DNA of 64,000 nt from Ruegeria_B marisflavi (lineage in GTDB: Bacteria; Pseudomonadota; Alphaproteobacteria; Rhodobacterales; Rhodobacteraceae). Below the pieces are notes generated by a model, which did not search any database, had not been told where the DNA came from, and was given only the letters and a program-made list of their open reading frames with translations. Both the position numbers and the translations under genes were made by a program. The stretch lies in contig NZ_JAOVQN010000022.1 of the NCBI RefSeq assembly GCF_025673445.1, forward strand, positions 1 to 64,000, read 5' to 3'. Each line of letters begins with the position of its first letter. Within the stretch, counting starts at the first letter, position 1. Below, piece after piece: positions 7,999 to 17,233 of this stretch.

Positions 7999-10020
7999 TC
8001 AGCCCAGCAGTTCCTTGGCCTTGGCCACGGTCGCAGCCGCAGTGATGCCGAACTTCTCGTAGAGTTCTTCGGCCGGAGCGGAGGCACCGAAGCCGGTCAT
8101 GCCGATGAAGCCCGCCTTGGCCTCGCGCCCGCGCTCACCCAGCAGCCAGCGATCCCAGCCGCCTGCGCGCATCGCGGCCTCGATGCCCACTCGGACTGGA
8201 CCGGCAGGCAGAACCCGCTTGCGATAGGCTTCGTCCTGCTCGGCGAACAGTTCCATACAGGGCATCGACACCACGCGGGTGCCAATCCCTTCGGCCTCCA
8301 GCGCCGCGCGGGCCTGCATGGCGATCTCGACTTCGGAGCCGGTGGCGATCAGGATCACCTGACGCTTGCCGGTGGCCTCGGCCAGCACATAGCCGCCCTG
8401 AGCGGTCAGGTTCTTGGTCTTGTGCTCGGTGCGCAGTGTCGGCAGGTTCTGGCGCGTCAGCGACAGGACCGAGGGGCTCTGCTGGAAGGTCAGCGCCAGT
8501 TCCCAGGCCTCGGCGGTTTCCACCGTATCGGCGGGGCGGAACACATAGGTGTTGGGCGTGGCCCGGCTGATCGCCAGATGCTCCACCGGCTGGTGGGTCG
8601 GACCATCCTCGCCCAACCCAATCGAGTCATGCGTCATCACAAAGACCGACGGGATCTTCATCAGCGCGGCCAGGCGCATCGCCGGGCGCGCATAGTCGGT
8701 GAAGCACATGAAGGTGCCGCCATAGGGGCGGATACCGCCATGCAGCGCCATGCCGTTCATCGCCGCCGCCATGCCATGTTCGCGGATACCCCAGTGGATA
8801 TAGCGACCCTTGCGGTTTTCCGGCAGGAAGATGCCCAGATCGGCGGTCTTGGTGTTGTTCGACCCGGTCAGGTCGGCCGAGCCGCCGACGGTTTCGGTCA
8901 TGATCGGGTTGACGACCTTCAGCACCTCTTCCGAGCTTTTGCGGGTGGCCCATTTGGGTTGCTCTTCAGACACCTGCTTTTTCAGCGCGCGGATTGCGCC
9001 CGACAGCTTCTTGGGCGCCTCGAACGCATAGGCGCGGGTGAACTCGGCCTGCTTGCGCTCGCTCAGCTCGGCAAAGCGGGCCTGCCAGGCGGCGCGCTCG
9101 GCGGCGCCCCGGCTGCCGATGGCCTCCCAGGCGGATTTCACATCCGCGGGCACCTCGAAGGGCCCATGCGCCCAGCCATAAGCCTCTTTCGCGGCCAGAA
9201 GCTGCCCCTGATCGGTCAGCGCGCCATGACCCTTGGAGGTGTCCTGTGCCGCGTGGCCAAGCGCGATATGGGTCTTGCAGGCGATCATCGTGGGTTTTTT
9301 CGAGCCCTTGGCCTGGATCAGGGCGGCGTCGATGGCGGCCGGGTCATGGCCGTCGATCTCGATCACATGCCAGCCCGAGGCGGCAAAGCGGCGGACCTGG
9401 TCGGTGCGGTCGGCGATATCGACGGTACCGTCGATGGTGATGTTGTTGTTGTCCCACAGGACGACGAGCTTGCTCAGCTCCAACCGGCCGGCAAGGCCGA
9501 TGGCCTCCTGGCTGACGCCCTCCATCAGGCAGCCGTCTCCGGCGATCACATAGGTGTAATGGTCGACGACCTTCTTGCCGTATTGCGCGCGCTGGATTTC
9601 CTCGGCGATGGCAAAGCCCACGGCGTTCGAGATGCCCTGACCCAGCGGGCCGGTGGTGGTCTCGATCCCCTTGGCCAGGAAGTTTTCCGGGTGGCCGGCG
9701 GTCTTGGCGCCCATCTGGCGGAAGTTCTTGATCTCCTCCAGTGTTATCTCGGGGTTGCCGGTGAGATAGAGCAGCGAATAAAGCAGCATCGAGCCGTGAC
9801 CCGCCGACAGGATGAACCGGTCGCGGTCGGGCCAGGTGGGGTTGGTGGCGTCGAATTTCAGGTGCTTTTCGAACAGCACGGTGGCGACATCGGCCATGCC
9901 CATCGGCATGCCGGAATGGCCGGAATTGGCCGCCACAATGGCATCCAGCGTCAGGGCGCGGATGGCAGTGGCCTTGGTCCAGTGGTCGGGGTTCGCAGTG
10001 CGCAGCGCAATCAGGTCCAC
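7999..10020 (-). CDS. tkt: Transketolase
   Basis: A 673-residue thiamine-diphosphate enzyme that moves two-carbon ketol units in the pentose-phosphate and Calvin-type pathways. The N-terminal TPP domain shows the GHSGMPMG and GDGCLMEG...NNNITIDG motifs. The pyrimidine-binding domain shows the GIREHGMAAAMNGMALHG segment, and the C-terminal domain ends as usual. The GTG start at 10020 is chosen because the protein then begins VDLIALRTANPDHW, as related transketolases do, and AAAGGA lies nine bases upstream; an ATG at 10071 would add 17 residues. It is followed downstream on the opposite strand by the division genes. Confidence 0.95.
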   Translation of the reverse strand: MDLIALRTANPDHWTKATAIRALTLDAIVAANSGHSGMPMGMADVATVLFEKHLKFDATNPTWPDRDRFILSAGHGSMLLYSLLYLTGNPEITLEEIKNFRQMGAKTAGHPENFLAKGIETTTGPLGQGISNAVGFAIAEEIQRAQYGKKVVDHYTYVIAGDGCLMEGVSQEAIGLAGRLELSKLVVLWDNNNITIDGTVDIADRTDQVRRFAASGWHVIEIDGHDPAAIDAALIQAKGSKKPTMIACKTHIALGHAAQDTSKGHGALTDQGQLLAAKEAYGWAHGPFEVPADVKSAWEAIGSRGAAERAAWQARFAELSERKQAEFTRAYAFEAPKKLSGAIRALKKQVSEEQPKWATRKSSEEVLKVVNPIMTETVGGSADLTGSNNTKTADLGIFLPENRKGRYIHWGIREHGMAAAMNGMALHGGIRPYGGTFMCFTDYARPAMRLAALMKIPSVFVMTHDSIGLGEDGPTHQPVEHLAISRATPNTYVFRPADTVETAEAWELALTFQQSPSVLSLTRQNLPTLRTEHKTKNLTAQGGYVLAEATGKRQVILIATGSEVEIAMQARAALEAEGIGTRVVSMPCMELFAEQDEAYRKRVLPAGPVRVGIEAAMRAGGWDRWLLGERGREAKAGFIGMTGFGASAPAEELYEKFGITAAATVAKAKELLG

Positions 10021-10272
10021 GAGGCTTTGTCCTTTGGTTTTCGGGCGAGTTGCGCGCTCAATACCACTCACCCCTCAAAGTTCAAGCAGAACGGACCGAT
10101 GGGGCGACGAGACGGATCAGAAGTGGCCTCCAAGTGATTGAAAGCAATGATAGGGGTATTTAGGGTGTCATTTGGTTAGACTACGTCTATTCATCCCAGC
10201 ACCCGATTCGGACCAAATCGGGACCGGTAGCCGGGCAGAGAACAAAAAACGCGTCACACGAAGGTGAGGGGC
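10021..10272. other. Spacer between tkt and the zapA operon
   Basis: About 250 bases between divergent genes. A 7-bp inverted repeat CCCGATT/AATCGGG (10202-10208 with 10216-10222) lies 50 bases before the coiled-coil gene and could be an operator or leader hairpin. No small gene was seen. Confidence 0.4.
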
Positions 10273-11130
10273 ATGAGCCAGATTGAGGAACTACAGGGCC
10301 GTATCTCGGCCGCGATGGAGCGGATCAGCGCTGGCGTCGAAAGTCTTGGAAGACCGCAACCGGTTGTTGCCGCGATAGAAGATGTGGAGCCAGATGCCGA
10401 TCTGGTTGCACAGCTCGAGGATGAGCGGCTTGCCAATGCCCAGCTTGAGGAACGCCTGAAATCCATCAAGGCAAAGCATGCGGCAGAGATCGAAGCACTG
10501 ACATCGCAAGACGACGGGGCGGCAGACGCGGACGAACTGGACCGTTTGCGCAGCGAACTGGATGAGGCTCGGCGCACGTTGTCCGAGGCACAGTCAAAGC
10601 TGGAGGCGGCGGCATCCGAGCAAGAGGCGGAAGATCGCGCGGCAATGCAAGGGGAGATCGAGGCACTTCGCGCCCAGGTCGAAAGCGCCGAGGATATCGC
10701 GCCGCTCAAGGCTGAACTGGAACAGCTCAGGTCTCAGACTGTCAACCCGGAGCTGCTGGAGCAGTTGCGTGAGGAGAATGCCGCACTCAAGGCCGAGTTG
10801 AGCAATTCCGAGCGTCTGTCCGAGCTGCTGGCCGAGTTGGAGATGCTGCGCGCGGAGCGGGTCAGTCACGGAGAGGCGATGTCGCGGCTCGACGGAGATC
10901 TGCAACGCCTGCGCAAGGCAAACGATCAATTGCGAAAGGTCGTATCCGAACTGAGAACGGCCAATGAGGCCGGAGTGGGAGAACCGCACCTGATCAACAG
11001 TGCGATGCTGGCCGAGTTGGAGGCGCTGCGGGCCCAACGGGCGACGGACGCATCAGAGGTGCATGCGGTCCTGAGCAAACTGGGGCCGTTGCTGTCCGCG
11101 GCCAACCTGGCAGAAGGAGAAGATGAGTGA
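10273..11130 (+). CDS. Coiled-coil protein upstream of zapA
   Basis: A 285-residue protein of unknown function. From about residue 35 to 245 it is almost continuous heptad-rich coiled coil (repeated LDEARRTLSEAQSKLE-like stretches, Glu/Ala/Leu/Arg). It has no signal peptide or transmembrane segment, so it is cytoplasmic. The start at 10273 (MSQIEELQGRI) has AAGGTGAGG just upstream; a GTG nine bases earlier is possible. Its stop codon overlaps the zapA start, so the two are co-translated. A role beside ZapA at the division ring or in nucleoid organisation is inferred from the overlap only. Confidence 0.75.
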   Translation: MSQIEELQGRISAAMERISAGVESLGRPQPVVAAIEDVEPDADLVAQLEDERLANAQLEERLKSIKAKHAAEIEALTSQDDGAADADELDRLRSELDEARRTLSEAQSKLEAAASEQEAEDRAAMQGEIEALRAQVESAEDIAPLKAELEQLRSQTVNPELLEQLREENAALKAELSNSERLSELLAELEMLRAERVSHGEAMSRLDGDLQRLRKANDQLRKVVSELRTANEAGVGEPHLINSAMLAELEALRAQRATDASEVHAVLSKLGPLLSAANLAEGEDE

Positions 11131-11525
11131 TGCCGGAGGTGACGATCCACATCGGGGGCCGGGGATTCGAAGTATCCTGTCAGGAAGGCGAAGAAAGCTA
11201 CCTGCAAGCGGCTGCAAAAATGCTCGACGACGAGGCGCAAGTTCTGTCGGATCAGATCGGCCGCATGCCCGAGGCGCGCATGCTGCTGATGGCGGGGCTG
11301 ATGCTCGCCGACAAGACCGCTGCGGTCGAGGACAAGATCAGGGTTGTCGAAGCCAGGCTTGCCGAACGCGAAGCGGAGATCGCCAGTCTGCGCAATGCGC
11401 CGGCCCCGGAACCCGAACGAGTCGAAATCGCGGTCATCCCGCCCTCTGTCACTGATACGCTGGCCGAACTCGCCGCGCGCGCGGAGGCGCTGGCGGACCA
11501 GGTCGAGGAGAAAGCCGCAGGATAA
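11130..11525 (+). CDS. zapA: Cell division protein ZapA
   Basis: A 131-residue ZapA-family protein, which binds and bundles FtsZ filaments at mid-cell. The N-terminal PEVTIHIGGRGFEVSCQEGEE matches the family's beta-hairpin region (residues 2-22), followed by the dimerising helix (LQAAAKMLDDEAQ) and a long coiled-coil tail. The ATG at 11130 overlaps the preceding stop as TGATG, with AAGGAG upstream; a GTG at 11127 is an alternative. The 6S RNA gene often sits next to zapA in other proteobacteria, but none was recognised here. Confidence 0.88.
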   Translation: MPEVTIHIGGRGFEVSCQEGEESYLQAAAKMLDDEAQVLSDQIGRMPEARMLLMAGLMLADKTAAVEDKIRVVEARLAEREAEIASLRNAPAPEPERVEIAVIPPSVTDTLAELAARAEALADQVEEKAAG

Positions 11526-11564
11526 AGCCCGGCGGGATCTGACTAAGACGTTTGAAACATCTTG

Positions 11565-11593
11565 AAAAAAGGCGCCCTTTGGGGCGCCTTTTT
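11565..11593 (+). terminator. Terminator of zapA
   Basis: The stem GGCGCCC/GGGCGCC (11571-11577 with 11582-11588) is flanked by an A6 run on the left and T5 on the right. It could act in both directions between the convergent zapA and grxD genes. Confidence 0.85.
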
Positions 11594-11596
11594 CGA

Positions 11597-11643
11597 CAGG
11601 ATTTGTATCAAATCCTGAAAACAAGGTCTTTGAAAGACCTTGT
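11597..11643 (-). terminator. Two further perfect hairpins after grxD
   Basis: CAGGATTTG/CAAATCCTG (11597-11605 with 11609-11617, loop TAT) and ACAAGGTCTT/AAGACCTTGT (11621-11630 with 11634-11643, loop TGA) follow each other at once. On the minus strand the second is followed by TTTT and is the likely grxD terminator. With the zapA terminator they make three tandem hairpins in 80 bases. Confidence 0.7.
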
Positions 11644-11666
11644 CTGCGATAACCAATCGGAACGGA

Positions 11667-12029
11667 TCAGGCGTTAGCGGCGCGAATCTTGTCGGCGGCG
11701 TCCTTGTCATAGACGACACCGTTTTCCTCGAACAATGTGTCGAGTTCACCGGAGAGGGTCATCTCGGTGATGATGTCGCAACCGCCGACGAATTCGCCCT
11801 TTACGTAGAGCTGCGGAATGGTCGGCCAGTCGGAATAGTCCTTGATCCCCTGGCGGATTTCGTCATCGGCTAGGACGTTGACGTCCTTGAATGCAACGCC
11901 CATGTAGTTCAGAACGCCGGCAACACGCGAGGAAAAGCCACATTGCGGCATCTCCTTGGTCCCCTTCATGTAGAGCACCACGTCGTTGGCTTTGACGGTT
12001 TCGTCGATGCGGGATTTTGCGTCGGTCAT
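11667..12029 (-). CDS. grxD: Monothiol glutaredoxin (Grx4 type)
   Basis: A 120-residue single-domain monothiol glutaredoxin with the diagnostic active site CGFS at residues 30-33, the WPTIPQLYVKGEFVGGCDI glutathione-binding region and a standard length. Proteins of this class bind a [2Fe-2S] cluster with glutathione and work with BolA proteins in iron-sulfur trafficking and iron sensing. A bolA gene lies 100 bases upstream on the same strand, which supports that role. Confidence 0.95.
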   Translation of the reverse strand: MTDAKSRIDETVKANDVVLYMKGTKEMPQCGFSSRVAGVLNYMGVAFKDVNVLADDEIRQGIKDYSDWPTIPQLYVKGEFVGGCDIITEMTLSGELDTLFEENGVVYDKDAADKIRAANA

Positions 12030-12130
12030 TGTCTCGTTTCCTGTTTCGCCGACGGTCGACCGTCAGGCATGTGAACAACTGAATTTTTCCGCCTCTGAGT
12101 TCAAGCGATGTATCAGTCAGTCTTTGGACG

Positions 12131-12367
12131 TTACTCGGGTGCCTTGGTTGTCAGGGCAAGTGCATGCAGCTTGCCGCTGTCGATCTCGGGTCTGACGGCG
12201 GCATTTACTGCGCGTTGTTGCTGAACACGGCTCTGCCCCTTGAAACTTTCATCGATAACTTCCGCCGCCCAATGGTTGCCGTCGCCCGCAAGGTCGGTGA
12301 TGGTAATCTTTGCCTGCGGAAAACTGGCCCGGATCAGCGCTTCGATTTCATGGGCTTCCATAGCCAT
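12131..12367 (-). CDS. bolA: BolA family protein
   Basis: A 78-residue BolA-like protein with the fold signature: ALIRASFPQAKITITDLAGDG, then HWAAEVIDESFKGQSRVQQQR with the conserved FKGQSRVQQ segment. BolA proteins pair with CGFS glutaredoxins through a shared [2Fe-2S] cluster. The start at 12367 (MAMEAHEIEAL) has GGAG nine bases upstream; an ATG two codons later is possible, whereas the longer frame to 12457 runs through a hairpin and is rejected. The gene is followed by grxD. Confidence 0.92.
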   Translation of the reverse strand: MAMEAHEIEALIRASFPQAKITITDLAGDGNHWAAEVIDESFKGQSRVQQQRAVNAAVRPEIDSGKLHALALTTKAPE

Positions 12368-12429
12368 GTGATAAACTCCAGATGTATTGCTCTCAGATGT
12401 AGAGCGATGCGTCCCTACGTGCAAGGGAG

Positions 12430-12452
12430 CGGCGCACCAATGTGGTGCGCCG
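12430..12452 (-). terminator. Strong hairpin between purL and bolA
   Basis: A perfect 10-bp stem CGGCGCACCA/TGGTGCGCCG (12430-12439 with 12443-12452) with a 3-base loop. No T run follows in either direction, so it may be a processing site or a 3'-end stabiliser of the purL message rather than a full terminator. Confidence 0.5.
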
Positions 12453-12474
12453 TCCAATTTGCAATCTGCCGGGA

Positions 12475-14634
12475 TCAGGCGACGGCGGCTGCAAAGCTGC
12501 TGCGGAACAGGGCGGCCAAGTCGGCAAGCGGCGCCTCGGACGTGCCGATGCGGACAGTCTCGCCGCCAAATCGACCGACGGAGGAGACCTGCACGCCCGC
12601 CGTCGCGGCGGCCGTCATCAAGGCTTCGGCCTGGTCGAAATTGCAGGCGACCAGGTAGCGCGCTTGGTCCTCGCCGAAGAGGATCTCGGTGCCGGCCGTA
12701 TCAAGCTGCACTCCGACGCCCGCGGCCTCTGCGAGTTCGAATGCAGCCAGCGCCAACCCGCCGTCCCCAAGATCCGTGCAGGCCTTGATCAGGTCGCGGT
12801 TGGCGCGGATGAAATCGCCGTTGCGCTTTTCAGCCTCGAGGTCCACATGAGGCGCGTCGCCGTCCTCGCGGTTGAACACCTCGGCCAGCAGGGCGGATTG
12901 CCCCAGGTGACCCGTGGTTTCGCCGATCAGCAATGCGACATGGCCTTCGCGTACATCCTTACCGATGATCTCTTCGGTCGAGGTCAGCAGGCCCACGGCG
13001 CCGATCGTCGGTGTGGGCAGGATCGCGCTGCCGTCGGTCTCGTTATAAAGCGACACGTTGCCGGACACGATGGGCATGTCGAGCGCCGCACAGGCCGCTC
13101 CGATTCCCTTGATCGCACCGACGAACTGACCCATGATTTCCGGCTTTTCGGGATTGCCGAAGTTCAGGTTGTCAGTCGAGGCCAGCGGCCGCGCGCCCAC
13201 GGCGGTCAGGTTGCGATAAGCCTCGGCCACCGCCTGTTTGCCGCCTTCCTCCGGGTTTGCGCGCACGTATCGCGGCGTTACGTCACTGGTGAAGGCCAGC
13301 GCCTTGTCGGTGCCATGCACGCGCACGATTCCGGCGCCCAGACCCGGTGTGCGGGCACTGTCGGCCATGACCATGGTGTCGTATTGTTCGTAGACCCATT
13401 GCTTGCCGCCGTAGTTTGGCGAGCCGATCAGGGCGCGCAGAGCGTCGATCGGGTCGATCTGCGGCACCTCGCCGACAGGAGCTGCGGCCGGGGTAGGGAC
13501 CCAGGGGCGGTCGTATTCAGGCGCTTGTCCTGACAGCGGCGACAGAGGCAGATCGGCGCGGACCTCGCCCTTGTGCATGATGATGAACCGGTCTTCGGCG
13601 ATGGTTTCACCCACGATGGCAAAGTCGAGGTCCCATTTGTCGAATACCGCCTTGGCCTCGACCTCTTTCTCGGGCTTCAGCACCATGAGCATGCGCTCCT
13701 GGGATTCCGAGAGCATCATCTCGTAGGCGGTCATGTTCTCTTCGCGCTGCGGTACAGCGTCGAGGTTCAGCCGGATGCCCAGGCCGCCCTTGTCACCCAT
13801 CTCGACCGCCGAACAGGTCAGACCAGCAGCACCCATGTCCTGGATCGAGATCACGGCGCCGGTCTGCATCAGTTCCAGACAGGCCTCCATCAAGCGCTTT
13901 TCAGTGAACGGGTCGCCCACCTGCACGGTGGGGCGCTTTTCCTCGATCGTGTCGTCAAACTCGGCGCTGGCCATTGTGGCGCCGCCGACGCCGTCGCGCC
14001 CGGTCTTGGCGCCCAGATAGACCACCGGCATGCCGATGCCCGAGGCGGCAGAGTAGAAGATCTTGTCGCTGTCGGCCAGACCCGCGGCAAACGCGTTCAC
14101 AAGGCAGTTGCCGTTATAGGCGGGGTGGAACCGGACCTCGCCGCCCACACATGGCACGCCGAAACAGTTGCCATAGCCGCCGATGCCCTCGACCACACCA
14201 TTGACCAGACGCCGGGTCTTGGGGTGGGACGGCTCGCCAAAGCTGAGCGCGTTCATCGAGGCGATGGGCCGTGCGCCCATGGTAAAGACGTCGCGCAGGA
14301 TGCCGCCCACGCCGGTGGCGGCGCCCTGATAGGGTTCGATATAGGACGGGTGGTTGTGGCTTTCCATCTTGAAGACCACCGCCTGTCCGTCACCGATATC
14401 GACAACGCCCGCGTTTTCGCCCGGGCCGCAGATCACCTGCGGGCCGCTGGTGGGAAGGGTGCGCAGCCATTTCTTGGAGGATTTGTAGGAACAATGCTCG
14501 TTCCACATGGCCGAGAAGATGCCCAGCTCGGTAAAGGTCGGTTCGCGCCCGATGATCTCGAGGATCATGTCGTATTCCTCGGGCTTCAGCCCGTGCGCGG
14601 CGATCAGGTCCGGAGTGATTGCGGGCTCTTGCAT
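12475..14634 (-). CDS. purL: Phosphoribosylformylglycinamidine synthase subunit II
   Basis: A 719-residue small-type PurL, the ATP-dependent synthase subunit that makes FGAM from FGAR using ammonia from PurQ, with PurS bridging. Seen are the N-terminal LGIFSAMWNEHCSYKSSK (residues 42-59), the nucleotide-binding KMESHNHPSYIEPYQGAATGVGG and the repeated AIRS-like halves. The ATG at 14634 (MQEPAITPDL) is chosen; the frame extends to a TTG at 14649 without support. purS and purQ lie at 33-35 kb, so the complex is encoded at two loci. bolA and grxD follow on the same strand. Confidence 0.96.
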   Translation of the reverse strand: MQEPAITPDLIAAHGLKPEEYDMILEIIGREPTFTELGIFSAMWNEHCSYKSSKKWLRTLPTSGPQVICGPGENAGVVDIGDGQAVVFKMESHNHPSYIEPYQGAATGVGGILRDVFTMGARPIASMNALSFGEPSHPKTRRLVNGVVEGIGGYGNCFGVPCVGGEVRFHPAYNGNCLVNAFAAGLADSDKIFYSAASGIGMPVVYLGAKTGRDGVGGATMASAEFDDTIEEKRPTVQVGDPFTEKRLMEACLELMQTGAVISIQDMGAAGLTCSAVEMGDKGGLGIRLNLDAVPQREENMTAYEMMLSESQERMLMVLKPEKEVEAKAVFDKWDLDFAIVGETIAEDRFIIMHKGEVRADLPLSPLSGQAPEYDRPWVPTPAAAPVGEVPQIDPIDALRALIGSPNYGGKQWVYEQYDTMVMADSARTPGLGAGIVRVHGTDKALAFTSDVTPRYVRANPEEGGKQAVAEAYRNLTAVGARPLASTDNLNFGNPEKPEIMGQFVGAIKGIGAACAALDMPIVSGNVSLYNETDGSAILPTPTIGAVGLLTSTEEIIGKDVREGHVALLIGETTGHLGQSALLAEVFNREDGDAPHVDLEAEKRNGDFIRANRDLIKACTDLGDGGLALAAFELAEAAGVGVQLDTAGTEILFGEDQARYLVACNFDQAEALMTAAATAGVQVSSVGRFGGETVRIGTSEAPLADLAALFRSSFAAAVA

Positions 14635-14785
14635 CTGTGGTGTTCCCAAGCTGGCCGATGTTGCGCGCCTTTTAGGGCAAGGCCGCGCCGGGGGAAAGGG
14701 GCAAGAGGGCGCAGATTGCCGGAGAGGGTAACGCTCTTGCGGATGGGCAGCCCGAAACCGGATATGGAAGGATTAGAATGAAAGT

Positions 14786-14809
14786 ACCCCGCCACGGATG
14801 CGGCGGGGT
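14786..14809 (-). terminator. Probable terminator of the mscS-type gene
   Basis: The stem ACCCCGCC/GGCGGGGT (14786-14793 with 14802-14809) has an 8-base loop. It is followed on the minus strand by only a short ACTTTC run and lies 30 bases after the channel stop codon. Confidence 0.5.
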
Positions 14810-14841
14810 CTAGGTGTTCCGATAGTTTTGCACGGAAATGG

Positions 14842-17103
14842 TTATTCGCCGCCTTGTTGAGATTGCTCATTGGCGGCTTGTGCCGCAGCGGCTGCAACCG
14901 CCGATTTCTGGTCCGGCGTCAGATGGTCGGCTTCGTCCAGACCGGGAATGGCGACACGGACTTCGCGACGGGCGAATTCAATGCCGTTCGCCTTGAATTC
15001 GGTTTTCACCCGGTTGAAGATTTCCTTGCGCAGGGTGAACTGCTTGCCGGGCTTGGCCATGAACTTGCCCCGGATGATCATGCCGACATCGTCGAAATCG
15101 AATACGCCCTGTGACTTGAAGGGTTGCAGGAAACCTTCCTTGTGGGTTGGATCCTCCATCATCTCGGCGCCGATCTTCTTGAAGATCTTCTTCACCTTGT
15201 TGGGATCGGTGTCGAAAGGCACGGTGAACTTGAGCTTCATGATTACCCAGTCCCGGCTGTAGTTTGTCAGCTTGGCGATCTCGCCATAGGGGATCGTGTG
15301 GACTGGTCCACGGTGATGGCGCAGCTGCATCGAACGGATCGAGATTTTCTCAACCGTACCTGTAGTGCCTCCGACATCGACATATTCACCCACGCGGAAT
15401 GCATCGTCGATCAGGAAGAAAATGCCGCCGACAATGTCGGCAACCAGTTTTTGCGCGCCAAAGCCGATAGCAAGGCCGAGGATCCCGGCACCGGCCAGCA
15501 GCGGAGTGATGTCGAGGCCAAGCGCCCCGAGAGCAAGAAGGGCGAAGATCACTGCGATGGCAACCTGCGCCGTGACGCGCAACAGGGGCAGAACGGTCAC
15601 CAGCCGCGAGCCTCCGGCGCCGCCGCCTTCGCCTGCTTCCTCGTCCGGGCTCTGCTCGATAGCTGTCTGTTCCTTCGCCAGACGGCGGTTGATCCAGAGC
15701 GAGATGACCTCGTCCAGAATATAGCCGATGGCAATGATGATCAGGAACTGGATGACGGCACCACCTGCATCGGAGCCCGCGCCCGCCACCTGCCGCAGGT
15801 CGATCTCCCAGGCATTGGCGATCATCAGGACGACAAAGATGCCCGCCACCACGCGGCCGATGCGGATATAGCTGCGCTTGGTGGAGCGATAGGCCTGCTC
15901 AGCTATGGGGCCGGTGCCGATGAGCGGCGGTTGCAGATGCCGCACGAGCCCCCGGATCAGCGTGTCGATGGCCGGAGCCATCAGCAGCCAGAACATGGTC
16001 ACGTAGTGTGCTCCCGCGCCCACATTGACCAGCACCGCCATGTCGCGGATCGCCACGAAATACTCCACGATCAACCAGACGGCCGCCGAGACCGCGATGG
16101 CGAAATAGGGATAGTAGGTTGCGACTTTTTCGTCGAATTCGGTGCGGTCGGGATCGTTGCCGCGCATCATATCCGTCAGTCCGCTGCGCGCTGTCCAGGC
16201 GATGAGAGCGATATAGATATGGATCGAAGCGTTCAGCCAGAAACCCAGCCGCATATCGCCCATCGCCACGCCGTTCAGATTGTTGAAGGTGACGATGAAC
16301 AGGGTAAAGCCGATCAGCAGGAAAAGGCCGATCTGGTTGCGGTGCAGATAGTTCGCCCAATGGTCATTGGCGTTCACCAGCCGTAGGTCGGGGCGGTTAG
16401 GAGCCAGAACAAAGCGCGAGATCGCGGCCCCCAGACGCGGCAGCCAGATCAGATAGAGCACGAAAGGTGCCGCATAGGCGATCTGCTCGGGTTCCAGCAG
16501 GCGGCGGCCGACAAAGACCAGCGTATAGTAGAAGACGACTAGCCCGAGAACCTCGCGGCAGAAGCGGCGAAAGAGGAAACTCACCGCGCCGCGCAGATCG
16601 TCGGACGCACTTGCTGGATCGGCCTTGATCCAAGAGCGGGTCACAAAGACTGCAAGTTTTTCGGCCGCATAACCAATGGCAAGGGCGAGCAGCGTAAAGC
16701 CGAACAGCGTGGCCATGCCCGCGCCGCCCAAAGTGGTTGCGAAATTCGACAGCGCCTCGGCCTGTTTCGTCACCAGAAGGGGCACCTTGCGCAAGGCATC
16801 CAGCCACGAGGCGGCCAGCGACTTGGCGGCGTCGCCGATCCGGGCAACAGGTCCCTTGCGCGGTTCGGAATCCTCCTGTGCGGACTGCGCCACCGCGTCC
16901 AGCCGTTCCAGCAGCAGGGCACGAACCTGATCGTCGGAGAGCCTTGCCACCAGATCGTCGACCTGGTCAGGTGTCAGATTGTCTGGAACAGTTGGAGTGC
17001 TCGAGGCGGGTGCACCTGACGGGATCGGGACTTGAGCCGCCAATGGCACAGACATGCAGAACAGGGCGGCCACGACGACCAGCACCTTGAATAGCGGTTT
17101 CAT
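14842..17103 (-). CDS. Large MscS-family mechanosensitive channel
   Basis: A 753-residue inner-membrane channel. A signal peptide (residues 1-24) leads to a periplasmic segment, about ten hydrophobic helices between residues 130 and 540, and the MscS pore and beta domain near residues 530-690. The pore helix pattern AGAGILGLAIGFGAQKLVAD is followed by GGIFFLIDDAFRVGEYVDVGG, which is diagnostic. The C-terminus is Ala/Gln-rich. It resembles the MscK/YbdG-like larger members that open under osmotic downshock. The start at 17103 has GAGGG upstream; 34 upstream in-frame codons are rejected because the signal peptide begins here. Confidence 0.9.
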   Translation of the reverse strand: MKPLFKVLVVVAALFCMSVPLAAQVPIPSGAPASSTPTVPDNLTPDQVDDLVARLSDDQVRALLLERLDAVAQSAQEDSEPRKGPVARIGDAAKSLAASWLDALRKVPLLVTKQAEALSNFATTLGGAGMATLFGFTLLALAIGYAAEKLAVFVTRSWIKADPASASDDLRGAVSFLFRRFCREVLGLVVFYYTLVFVGRRLLEPEQIAYAAPFVLYLIWLPRLGAAISRFVLAPNRPDLRLVNANDHWANYLHRNQIGLFLLIGFTLFIVTFNNLNGVAMGDMRLGFWLNASIHIYIALIAWTARSGLTDMMRGNDPDRTEFDEKVATYYPYFAIAVSAAVWLIVEYFVAIRDMAVLVNVGAGAHYVTMFWLLMAPAIDTLIRGLVRHLQPPLIGTGPIAEQAYRSTKRSYIRIGRVVAGIFVVLMIANAWEIDLRQVAGAGSDAGGAVIQFLIIIAIGYILDEVISLWINRRLAKEQTAIEQSPDEEAGEGGGAGGSRLVTVLPLLRVTAQVAIAVIFALLALGALGLDITPLLAGAGILGLAIGFGAQKLVADIVGGIFFLIDDAFRVGEYVDVGGTTGTVEKISIRSMQLRHHRGPVHTIPYGEIAKLTNYSRDWVIMKLKFTVPFDTDPNKVKKIFKKIGAEMMEDPTHKEGFLQPFKSQGVFDFDDVGMIIRGKFMAKPGKQFTLRKEIFNRVKTEFKANGIEFARREVRVAIPGLDEADHLTPDQKSAVAAAAAQAANEQSQQGGE

Positions 17104-17201
17104 AAATTGCCCTCGTCCATAGATAATGCCTTGTTTTACCGCGGGTATGCGCGAACACAAACAATTTTGCCGGGTATTAAGAGGCGCCTGCTGCTGATTT
17201 A

Positions 17202-17233
17202 GCAAAAAAAGAGGCCGAGCACTAAGCTCGGCC
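17202..17233 (-). terminator. Terminator read on the minus strand
   Basis: A perfect 8-bp stem GGCCGAGC/GCTCGGCC (17213-17220 with 17226-17233) is followed on the minus strand by TC and T7. It is the best intrinsic terminator in the window and ends transcripts coming from the LysR gene at 17384. Confidence 0.88.

Noticed and set aside
8422..10137. Long plus-strand frame antisense to tkt
   Set aside because: High-GC shadow of the transketolase gene without domains or ribosome binding site.
11526..11666. 6S RNA gene next to zapA
   Set aside because: Only three short hairpins are present; the 6S core bulge and length are absent.
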